Origin: a virus
Direction: 5' to 3' (one strand)
Virus record (IMG/VR): IMGVR_UViG_3300025897_001451
Span: 1-21,856 of that record
Length of the DNA: 21,856 nt
Below, in pieces: positions 1 to 5,145 of this stretch. The notes beneath the pieces were generated by a model that was given only the letters and a program-made list of their open reading frames with translations, was not told the DNA's origin and searched no databases. Position 1 is the stretch's first letter. Each line of letters begins with the position of its first letter. The position numbers and the translations under genes were made by a program.

Positions 1-540
1 ACTAAACAATTCTACCTTACCACCTTTACATACTGCAAGTACTCTTACACCATCTAGTTTAACTTCAATTTGCTTTTTGCCTACCATCTTCTTTTCATGA
101 TTAGCTGAATCATGTGCAAGACTACAAGTAAACACAGGAACAGTACCTGGTGCTACTTTATTAACAGTCTTTTCACTCATTCCGCATCTCAAGTCTTTAA
201 TTAAGATACGTCTGTAAAAGCCATTCCACTGTTCGGTAGTAGCAACACCCATTGCAAGTTCAATTGCATCACGTGCCGCATGACCTGTAAGTTCTCTATT
301 GATTAATTGGTTAGCTAGGACTTTAAAATTATCCCAACTAAGTCCTTGTCCTGTAAGTACATCTGAACGCTCTGGAACTTTCTTAACACCAAATGTAACA
401 AGTGGGTCAAGTGCCATTGTAATACCTTCAAAAAACTCTGGAAGACCTTCTTCCAATGCTGATTTTAAGATTGCTTGTTTAGCGAGCTTACTGTTATCTG
501 CTTCTAACTGTGCAATAATATCTTGTGGTTGTGTTCTCAT
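1..540 (-). CDS. ATP-dependent DNA ligase, T4 gp30-like, N-terminal part (cut by window edge)
   Basis: The visible 180 residues are the amino-terminal part of an NTP-dependent DNA ligase, which seals nicks during phage DNA replication and repair. Near the window edge the protein reads EVKLDGVRVLAV, the KxDGxR adenylation motif; Lys161 is the predicted AMP-accepting residue, almost the same position as Lys159 of T4 gp30. The preceding ~155 residues are helical, as in the T4-type DNA-binding domain. The frame stays open through position 1, so the rest of the nucleotidyltransferase and OB domains lies to the left. The ATG has only a weak upstream GAGG-like ribosome site, but a clear sigma70-type promoter lies just upstream, which would allow early, independent expression. 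Family assignment is confident; the T4-like subtype is inferred from the lysine position and the neighbourhood. Confidence 0.9.
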   Translation of the reverse strand, partial: MRTQPQDIIAQLEADNSKLAKQAILKSALEEGLPEFFEGITMALDPLVTFGVKKVPERSDVLTGQGLSWDNFKVLANQLINRELTGHAARDAIELAMGVATTEQWNGFYRRILIKDLRCGMSEKTVNKVAPGTVPVFTCSLAHDSANHEKKMVGKKQIEVKLDGVRVLAVCKGGKVELFS

Positions 541-572
541 TTTTGCCTCTTTTGTGCCTAATTAATAACTAC

Positions 573-600
573 ATTATAGCACCGTTAGAGAAAAAGTCAA
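573..600 (-). promoter_or_regulatory. sigma70-type promoter for the DNA ligase gene
   Basis: On the minus strand TTGACT and a perfect TATAAT are separated by 16 bases, and the predicted start falls about 25 bases before the ligase ATG. This is the pattern expected of an early promoter read by unmodified host polymerase. Seen directly; activity is inferred. Confidence 0.75.
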
Positions 601-615
601 CCACTATTTTATCTT

Positions 616-1317
616 TTATTCGATAACTGGTTTTGGAGAGTTAGGTGTAATTTGTATTGGAGAAGCTATAATATTTGTATTAATGGTTACTCTTGGGTCG
701 TCATTAAAGTTCTTTCCTGTCCTATGAAGCATCCAACCTGGAAATATAACTACATCTCCTGTTTTTACTTTTAAATTTCTCCAACCATTTGTGCCACTCA
801 TACGTTTACTACCTTCCCAATGATAAAACAACGGATTGTGTATTTCTAAGTCACCACTGTCTTTTGGTACATCAAGGTATAATACCATTACTTGATCAGT
901 GTCGCCATGAGTATGTTCATCAGTCCATGCTTCTTTAGGATGATAGTTAGCCCAACTCCTTGCAATTTGTCTTTGTTCAGGATGTTTATATCCCCAATAG
1001 TTCCAAATTTGTAAACTAGCTTCGTTAGCCCATTGAAAGAACTCATGTGCTTCTGTCCACATATGAGGCATCTCAGGATCACTAGATGAACTTGCACCTC
1101 CATCTCTTTCTAATCCTGCATTTAGTTTATCACTATTTTTTAAAAAATCGTAAGTTTTTTTTCTAAGTTCTGTTAGATCGCCTGGATAATGTCCTCTCCA
1201 CAACGGATCAGGAAATATATCAGCAGTTACCCATGACGCAACTGTTTCTACATTAGTTTCTTCTTGCTTTTGTTGTTGAGCTTGGAGTTCGTTTAAATTT
1301 ATACCATCGTTATCCAT
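616..1317 (-). CDS. Fe(II)/2-oxoglutarate-dependent oxygenase, paralogue A
   Basis: Putative 2OG-Fe(II) oxygenase of the double-stranded beta-helix type common in marine T4-like phages (resembling the TIGR02466 group). Candidate iron ligands are His135/His137/Asp139 in EHTHGD and His198 in FPGWMLHR, with Arg209 in the DDPRVTIN segment as the likely 2-oxoglutarate-binding residue. About the first 30 residues are a Gln/Glu-rich extension absent from the neighbour. It is clearly paralogous to the next gene: both share an NPLFYHW/NPLIFHW block and the GWMLHR block. It is the last gene of a three-gene operon behind a radical SAM enzyme, and its ATG overlaps the upstream stop as TAATG. The substrate is unknown; protein, nucleotide or small-molecule hydroxylation are all possible. 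Confidence 0.8.
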   Translation of the reverse strand: MDNDGINLNELQAQQQKQEETNVETVASWVTADIFPDPLWRGHYPGDLTELRKKTYDFLKNSDKLNAGLERDGGASSSSDPEMPHMWTEAHEFFQWANEASLQIWNYWGYKHPEQRQIARSWANYHPKEAWTDEHTHGDTDQVMVLYLDVPKDSGDLEIHNPLFYHWEGSKRMSGTNGWRNLKVKTGDVVIFPGWMLHRTGKNFNDDPRVTINTNIIASPIQITPNSPKPVIE

Positions 1318-1901
1318 TAGTAGCCTTCCTTTGTTATTATTGTTGCATTTATAGTTATGCTTGTTCTTTCTTCTTCTGATTCATTTATATCTACTCGATG
1401 TAACATCCATCCTGGTATTATAATTACATCACCAGTAGTTGCAGGTATATCTTTCCAGATACTATCACCTGCTGGAGTATTTTGCCAATGAAATATTAAA
1501 GGATTTAATACTTGTAAATTTGCAGTAGTATCTGGTTTATTCAAATACATAACAATAGTCATTACATCATCAGAGTGTGTATGCTCTCCTGTATAACTTC
1601 CTTTAATATTATAGTTTGCCCAACTTTTAAATCTAACTTCTTGCCATTCCTCTAATTTGTAGTTCCAGTTATTCCATACCTTTTCCATATTAGGAGCAAA
1701 CCATTTATTAAATTCTTCTAGTTCATCCCATTCATGAGGATTGTCTTTAAAATTAATTCTTTGAATAGACTTTCCTAATAACTCTTTAGTAGTAACATCT
1801 TTTTGTGTTTTAAAGTCATTAGCTTTTTGTATTATTTTATCTAGCCTTCCAGGAAACTTTGCTTTCCATATTGGCTCTGGGAATAAATTTAATGATTGCA
1901 T
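1317..1901 (-). CDS. Fe(II)/2-oxoglutarate-dependent oxygenase, paralogue B
   Basis: Second member of the tandem oxygenase pair. The predicted iron site is His107/His109/Asp111 in EHTHSDD plus His168 in PGWMLHR, and Arg179 is placed to hold 2-oxoglutarate. It starts almost directly with the LFPEPIW segment typical of this family, so it is the shorter, standard-length form of its 233-residue neighbour. The ATG is coupled to the upstream radical SAM stop (TAATG), and an AAAGGA ribosome site lies inside the end of that gene. The tandem duplication with retained catalytic residues suggests two related substrates or two sequential steps. Enzyme class is well supported; substrate is not. Confidence 0.8.
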   Translation of the reverse strand: MQSLNLFPEPIWKAKFPGRLDKIIQKANDFKTQKDVTTKELLGKSIQRINFKDNPHEWDELEEFNKWFAPNMEKVWNNWNYKLEEWQEVRFKSWANYNIKGSYTGEHTHSDDVMTIVMYLNKPDTTANLQVLNPLIFHWQNTPAGDSIWKDIPATTGDVIIIPGWMLHRVDINESEEERTSITINATIITKEGY

Positions 1902-3013
1902 TATAATTTCCTTTTAGGTATTTTACTATCTGCAGAGCATACACAACTGTTTGTTATACAGGGCATAGCTTTGTTAAATAATTTAAAACTTGTTTCTATA
2001 TTTCCTAATGGAGCGTCATCACAACTATAACTGCGTTTTATACTGCCATCAGGCTCATGTATAATAATACCTTGATATCCAGCATTGCAACTCCAACCTT
2101 TGAATTTATTAAATTCAAAAGCATTCAATCTTTCTGCTTGATCTACATAGTATTTGTCACCCTTTGAATCTTCCATTTCTATCTTAAAATAAGGTGGAAT
2201 AGTTTCTCCTATATTAAACTTTGACCTTTTCTTAAAATTAGCACGAGGACGATCTGCCCACTTACGTTTGCCTTTAGTATAAGCACGTTGCGGCATACCA
2301 TTGTGTAGTTTTACTAATTGTTCTTTTGTATATCCGTCAACAACAAAACTTGCTGTAGGATCACTCATAGGCTTTAGGGTCACGTTAATACCTTGCTCAT
2401 GAAAGAACAATGCATTAGTCCAATCTCTTTCAAACCAGTTAGGTACCATAACCATGTTTATTGTTACTTGTATATCGTGCTCTTGACAAAATATTAGTTT
2501 GTCTGCAAACTCTTGCATCTTAACAGGTGTGTTTACAGATTCTGTATGTAGGCTTGCTGTTATACTTGCCCTATGAAATGCTTTTGCATACTCTACATAA
2601 GTTTCGAACCACTTCATTTTACGACTACAATTCGAAGTCATGTGTATACTTGTATAGTTTGTGTTTTCTACATCATCAGCTAGGTATTTAAGAATGTCTA
2701 AGTACCCTGGATGAAAAGTAGGCTCGCCGCCACTAAGACTAAAGTGGAAACTATTAAACCCGTTCTCACGAGACTGTCTCTTTATTTCATCGATGGTCGA
2801 CAAACAAAGTTCAGTTGGTCTATGATCTTTTTTACTGCTTCTAGCATAAGGCCAACAGTAGCTACAGTTATAGTTGCAAAAACGACCAAGCAACCAACTA
2901 ACTGTAAATATGTCACGATGGAGCAAATTACGTTGACCAAAACTAACAATATCGTCAAATGGTATCTTAGTGAAATCGTAATCACTCCATTTTAAGTCTG
3001 TATTCATTTGCAT
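1901..3013 (-). CDS. Radical SAM enzyme with SPASM/twitch-like C-terminus
   Basis: The protein carries the CxxxCxxC cluster motif (CNYNCSYC, about 44-53 residues from the start) for the [4Fe-4S] cluster that cleaves S-adenosylmethionine, followed by SGGEPT, the SAM-binding GGEP motif. The last ~60 residues contain several cysteines (CNAG, SCDD, PCITNSCVC) around a DGSIKRSYSC stretch, as in SPASM/twitch auxiliary-cluster domains of peptide- and protein-modifying enzymes. The frame remains open upstream to a GTG at 3067, but ATGs at 3013 and 3007 fit better; neither has a strong ribosome site, so the start is uncertain. It heads an operon with two 2OG oxygenases, suggesting a joint modification pathway. 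The substrate cannot be deduced. Confidence 0.85.
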   Translation of the reverse strand: MQMNTDLKWSDYDFTKIPFDDIVSFGQRNLLHRDIFTVSWLLGRFCNYNCSYCWPYARSSKKDHRPTELCLSTIDEIKRQSRENGFNSFHFSLSGGEPTFHPGYLDILKYLADDVENTNYTSIHMTSNCSRKMKWFETYVEYAKAFHRASITASLHTESVNTPVKMQEFADKLIFCQEHDIQVTINMVMVPNWFERDWTNALFFHEQGINVTLKPMSDPTASFVVDGYTKEQLVKLHNGMPQRAYTKGKRKWADRPRANFKKRSKFNIGETIPPYFKIEMEDSKGDKYYVDQAERLNAFEFNKFKGWSCNAGYQGIIIHEPDGSIKRSYSCDDAPLGNIETSFKLFNKAMPCITNSCVCSADSKIPKRKL

Positions 3014-3033
3014 ATTGTATTTAAAGAATAAGT

Positions 3034-3198
3034 ATGTGTATGGAAAAGAAAATGACTTACTATACACAACGAGAATGGGATAGAGTTGTTGGTATTGGAA
3101 AAGTTCCGCTAGAGTATCAACATCCTGAAGATATAAAGTCTGAAGAAAAAGGTGTAAACTCTACATTAGGTATGCCAACCGAGTCTATTGCGTGTTGA
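3034..3198 (+). CDS. Possible small plus-strand protein, antisense to the deaminase end
   Basis: A 54-codon frame opens with ATGs at 3034, 3040 and 3052. The last is preceded by GGA at a good spacing and begins MTYYTQREWDRV. Composition is protein-like (mixed charged and aromatic residues) and it fills the otherwise empty stretch between the radical SAM and deaminase genes. However, its last 27 codons lie antisense to the deaminase C-terminus and no promoter is evident. No family recognised. It could equally be a chance open frame. Confidence 0.3.
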   Translation: MCMEKKMTYYTQREWDRVVGIGKVPLEYQHPEDIKSEEKGVNSTLGMPTESIAC

Positions 3199-3464
3199 CA
3201 CACCTGACACGGTCGGGCTAATCTTGGATTTCCTTGTTTGTCGTAGCGTTCAACTACGATACGATAAATCTTATCCCAGTCTTTACATCTACGGAGTGCA
3301 TCAATTTCAGCATGTAGAAAGACTGCGTCAGGCTTGCCAACTGCATCTGCGTACATACTTTGTAATGGATGAGTTTTTGTATAACTATTTGTTCCTATCG
3401 CGAGTATTCTTCCTCGCTTGTCGTACAAAGTAGCCTTTAATTTAAAAATGCCTCTTCTTTGCAT
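3117..3464 (-). CDS. Cytidine/deoxycytidylate deaminase-family protein
   Basis: Short (115-residue) zinc-dependent deaminase. His51 and Glu53 in LHAEIDAL supply the zinc ligand and proton shuttle, and Cys86/Cys89 in RPCQVCQHAI complete the HAE...PCxxC site of the cytidine deaminase superfamily. Phage members usually deaminate dCMP or a free pyrimidine nucleoside to feed dTTP synthesis, or act on other bases; the substrate here is not clear from motifs alone. The ATG follows an AGGA about nine bases upstream. The gene lies directly downstream of three tRNA genes and is probably on the same transcript. The final ~27 codons overlap a possible small plus-strand frame. Confidence 0.82.
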   Translation of the reverse strand: MQRRGIFKLKATLYDKRGRILAIGTNSYTKTHPLQSMYADAVGKPDAVFLHAEIDALRRCKDWDKIYRIVVERYDKQGNPRLARPCQVCQHAIDSVGIPNVEFTPFSSDFISSGC

Positions 3465-3483
3465 TTTTTTGATTCCTAAAAAT

Positions 3484-3577
3484 TGGTAGTCCCGGGGGGA
3501 TTCGAACCCCCATCGCTCTCTAATCTGGAGACTGTGCCGAGTATAAGCCGGGTGTTTTACCGTTAAACTACGGGACT
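3484..3577 (-). tRNA. tRNA, best-read anticodon UAU (Ile, codon AUA), with unusual long variable region
   Basis: The ends are unambiguous: AGTCCCG pairs with CGGGACT, followed by A73 and an encoded CCA. The T arm GGGGG-TTCGAAT-CCCCC is perfect and the D arm GTTT/AAAC is regular. The anticodon arm is weaker: CCGG and TCGG flank the loop CTTATAC, which places UAU at positions 34-36. A 24-base variable region follows, able to form a short TCTC/GAGA stem with a seven-base loop. Total length is 94 bases. Isoleucine tRNAs normally have a short variable loop, so the isotype is uncertain; A73 plus a long arm would also suit a Leu or Tyr tRNA. Confidence 0.7.
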
Positions 3578-3580
3578 ATT

Positions 3581-3654
3581 TGGACACTAAGGCCGGAATC
3601 GAACCGGCATAAACGGAGTTGCAGTCCGTTGCATAGCCTTTCTGCCACTTAGTG
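3581..3654 (-). tRNA. tRNA-Cys (GCA)
   Basis: Cloverleaf with acceptor CACTAAG/CTTAGTG, anticodon stem ACGGA/TCCGT around loop CTGCAAC (anticodon GCA), T arm GCCGG-TTCGATT-CCGGC and encoded CCA. The discriminator base is U73, a hallmark of tRNA-Cys. It is separated by one base from tRNA-Trp and by three bases from the next tRNA, so the three are processed from one precursor. Confidence 0.93.
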
Positions 3655-3655
3655 T

Positions 3656-3729
3656 TGGCACCGGTGGAAGGAATCGAACCCTCATCTTCAGTTTTGGAGA
3701 CTGCCATACTACCATTGTACTACACCGAT
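3656..3729 (-). tRNA. tRNA-Trp (CCA)
   Basis: Acceptor ATCGGTG pairs with CACCGGT (one G-U pair), discriminator G73 and encoded CCA. The anticodon loop CTCCAAA gives CCA, the tryptophan anticodon, with G73 also typical of bacterial tRNA-Trp. The anticodon stem has one mismatch at its outer pair. The 5' end directly abuts the T7 run of an intrinsic terminator, leaving no room for a promoter of its own. Confidence 0.92.
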
Positions 3730-3766
3730 AAAAAAAGCCCCTAATAAAATTAATTACTAGGGGCTT
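3730..3766 (-). terminator. Intrinsic terminator immediately upstream of tRNA-Trp
   Basis: Minus-strand hairpin with a perfect nine-base-pair GC-rich stem (AAGCCCCTA/TAGGGGCTT), a 14-base AT-rich loop and a run of seven T ending at 3730. It would end the transcript that starts at the sigma70 promoter near 3883-3911 or reads through from the riboswitch. Because the tRNA array begins one base later, tRNA expression needs read-through or antitermination. Confidence 0.85.
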
Positions 3767-3797
3767 GTTTAAAATAACTTTTGGTTACAAAGTCATG

Positions 3798-3857
3798 TCA
3801 AAACATACCCCCGTTTGGTGGCCAACATATTATACATATTGTATTAGTCTTGATCAT
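3798..3857 (-). CDS. Possible 19-residue peptide between promoter and terminator
   Basis: A 20-codon frame starts with ATG seven to eight bases after AAAGGA and ends before the terminator at 3730-3766. The predicted transcript start of the promoter at 3883-3911 lies about 20 bases upstream, so promoter, ribosome site, frame and terminator line up as a minimal gene. The peptide contains CIICWPPNGG, with a CxxC and a Pro-Gly turn. No homologue is recognised; it may be a leader peptide or coincidental. Confidence 0.4.
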   Translation of the reverse strand: MIKTNTICIICWPPNGGMF

Positions 3858-3869
3858 GTTTAAATTCCT

Positions 3870-3995
3870 TTATTGTCCTTGTAGTATAACACATTTATTT
3901 ATGTGTGTCAACCTAGAACTTAATAAAAAATTGATTTTATTTCTATGGTGCTTGAGTATTAGACGTTTGAAGCACCAGTGTGTGAAGTTATTCAT
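3870..3995 (-). CDS. Small basic peptide downstream of the glutamine riboswitch (41 residues)
   Basis: The frame opens with ATG after a strong GGGAG ribosome site, about 28 bases beyond the riboswitch core, and starts MNNFTHWCFKRLILKHHR, rich in Lys/Arg/His and aromatics. The Downstream-peptide class of glutamine riboswitches is known for controlling just such short unannotated peptides in cyanobacteria and marine phages, and the placement here fits that arrangement. The last third overlaps the sigma70 promoter at 3883-3911, so the true C-terminus may be less constrained. Function unknown; a small regulator of host nitrogen metabolism is a reasonable inference only. Confidence 0.6.
   Translation of the reverse strand: MNNFTHWCFKRLILKHHRNKINFLLSSRLTHINKCVILQGQ
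3883..3911 (-). promoter_or_regulatory. Strong sigma70-type promoter with palindromic spacer
   Basis: TTGACA and TATACT are separated by exactly 17 bases. The spacer and its flanks contain a perfect inverted repeat ACACAT-AAATAA-ATGTGT, positioned like an operator between the -35 and -10 boxes. The same spacer includes CATAAATA (3903-3896), which resembles a T4 late promoter octamer. Drives the small transcript ending at the terminator at 3730-3766. Confidence 0.72.
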
Positions 3996-4022
3996 TACAC
4001 TTCTCCCTTTTACAGTTAAAGT

Positions 4023-4069
4023 GCGTTCCTTCGCATATTGCTACTTCCGTCCTTTTGTAGGATGAACGT
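4023..4069 (-). promoter_or_regulatory. Glutamine riboswitch, Downstream-peptide type
   Basis: Minus-strand RNA matches the conserved core of the glnA/Downstream-peptide motif. CGTTC pairs with GAACG to close the junction, ATCC...GGAC forms the second stem, GGACGGAAGTA is the conserved bulged strand, GCA-ATA-TGC the third short stem, and CGAAGGAACGC closes the core. This family binds L-glutamine and is common in marine cyanobacteria and their phages. It lies between a tRNA with anticodon GUU and a 41-residue peptide gene whose ribosome site follows closely, so it probably controls peptide translation. Identified from memory of the consensus, without a covariance search. Confidence 0.78.
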
Positions 4070-4088
4070 ATAGTTATTTAGTTAAAAT

Positions 4089-4189
4089 TGGCTCTGGGGG
4101 AAGGACTCGAACCTCCACGATAAATAAATTGCAGTATATCTATCATATGATTAACAGTCATACGTGTCTACCAATTTCACCACCCCAGA
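4089..4189 (-). tRNA. tRNA with anticodon GUU (Asn) in a class II (long variable arm) framework
   Basis: Acceptor TCTGGGG/CCCCAGA, G73 and encoded CCA; anticodon stem TATGA/TCATA is perfect around loop CTGTTAA, giving GUU for asparagine codons. The T arm GGAGG-TTCGAGT-CCTTC is regular. The D arm (GTG...TTGGTAGACAC) is of the leucine type, and a 29-base variable region folds into a seven-pair stem (GATAGAT/ATTTATC) with a 12-base loop. Normal tRNA-Asn is class I with a short variable loop. At 101 bases it is unusually long. It begins six bases after the stop codon of an AsnRS-like gene. Anticodon is firm; amino-acid identity is open (Asn, Ser or Leu). Confidence 0.82.
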
Positions 4190-4195
4190 ATAATA

Positions 4196-5026
4196 TTATA
4201 CCTTGCCTATTTTTTCTAGTGCTGGAATCATACGTGTTATACCTATGCCTCCGCCTACTCTTTGAAAGAAGTCAAACTCTAAAAACTTTTCTAGTTCTTC
4301 TTCTACTCTATCTTTGCCGAACAGTTCGAACAGTAGTTTTGAGTATGCACCATCTGTAATACTATGGAATGTATCACGCATCATATCAACATCACAACTG
4401 CGTTCTGCTGATCCAATAGTTTCCATACCACCTAGTATAACGTCCATCTTCTTTGCTGTGTTGCCATCATCGTTTCTAGCCATGTTCCAGAAAGGTGATG
4501 TTAGTTCAGGGAAGTTTGTAATAAGTGTTTGACCAAACTCTTTTTCCATTGCAAGTTCGTGTTCTGCTTCCATTTCTGTATCAGCACTTAGTCCAAAGTG
4601 TTGTTGCCATTCAGCATAAGTCTTTTCTGTAATGTTACCAAAGCCTAAGTATTCACATAGTTCATACTCCATTGCTTTTAGATCATCTACACTACCCGGC
4701 ATTTCAAATTCAAACATTGGAAATATTATATCGTGTCTACCTGGAATTGCATTAGGCTCTTGTCTGTAGGAAGTGGAGACACAAAAAAACCCCTTACTAG
4801 AGGGGCTACTTAATAATTCGTGTTCTAGCCACATCTGGCCTGTTTGCGGCAATGGCCAAACCTGGCCTGCGTAGTTGTATGTTGCTACATTAAATGGATC
4901 TTCACATGCGGCAAGTATGCTTAGTCTGTTTTGGGTATGGACTTCTAAAAATCCTTTATCCAAAAAAAATGACCTTAAAAGGCCAACTGTGTTTGTAAAT
5001 TTTTGTGGGTTTATGAGTTGCGTCAT
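4196..5026 (-). CDS. AsnRS/AspRS-like class II catalytic-domain protein, candidate asparagine synthetase
   Basis: The 276-residue protein is essentially a class IIb aminoacyl-tRNA synthetase core. Motif 2 appears as STSYRQEPNA..GRHDIIFPMFEFE, the GGMETIGSAERS segment corresponds to the GG-S-RE region of AsnRS/AspRS, and motif 3 is GGGIGITRM, with the ATP-binding Arg. The N-terminal OB-fold anticodon-binding domain is missing. Known stand-alone proteins of this shape include AspRS/AsnRS-derived asparagine synthetases (archaeal AS-AR) and the related AsnA fold, which amidate aspartate. I chose the ATG at 5026 because AAGGA lies seven to eight bases upstream; an in-frame extension to 5071 is poorly supported. 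A GUU tRNA follows after six bases. It may make free asparagine or act on that tRNA. Confidence 0.75.
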   Translation of the reverse strand: MTQLINPQKFTNTVGLLRSFFLDKGFLEVHTQNRLSILAACEDPFNVATYNYAGQVWPLPQTGQMWLEHELLSSPSSKGFFCVSTSYRQEPNAIPGRHDIIFPMFEFEMPGSVDDLKAMEYELCEYLGFGNITEKTYAEWQQHFGLSADTEMEAEHELAMEKEFGQTLITNFPELTSPFWNMARNDDGNTAKKMDVILGGMETIGSAERSCDVDMMRDTFHSITDGAYSKLLFELFGKDRVEEELEKFLEFDFFQRVGGGIGITRMIPALEKIGKV

Positions 5027-5054
5027 CTTTTTTTCCTTTTTCGAGTTTTGACCT

Positions 5055-5084
5055 AAAAAAAATTTGCTCAAAAAAAATTTGAGC
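5055..5084 (-). terminator. Terminator-like hairpin upstream of the AsnRS-like gene
   Basis: Minus-strand stem GCTCAAA/TTTGAGC (seven pairs, T5 loop) is followed by AAA and eight T. It could end the lyase transcript, or attenuate a transcript entering from the octamer inside the inverted repeat at 5104-5134. Only two or three GC pairs, so strength is uncertain. Confidence 0.55.
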
Positions 5085-5103
5085 CTGTTTAGTCTGTCGA
5101 GTT

Positions 5104-5134
5104 ATTTATCCTATATCTAAAATATAGGATAAAT
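5104..5134. repeat. Perfect 13-bp inverted repeat between two minus-strand genes
   Basis: ATTTATCCTATAT and its exact reverse complement flank a five-base loop. No T run follows on either strand, so it is not a typical intrinsic terminator. On the minus strand its second arm contains GATAAATA, close to the T4 late promoter octamer, 77 bases before the AsnRS-like start. It may be an mRNA-stabilising hairpin, an operator or a late promoter site. Confidence 0.7.
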
Positions 5135-5145
5135 CTCGAAACAAG

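Noticed and set aside
3781-4065. 94-codon plus-strand open frame
   Set aside because: It runs antisense through the glutamine riboswitch, the 41-residue peptide and the sigma70 promoter, has no ribosome site, and has a composition typical of reversed AT-rich DNA.
5027-5071. 15-residue N-terminal extension of the AsnRS-like protein
   Set aside because: It overlaps the terminator-like hairpin and T8 run and has no ribosome site, whereas the ATG at 5026 follows AAGGA.
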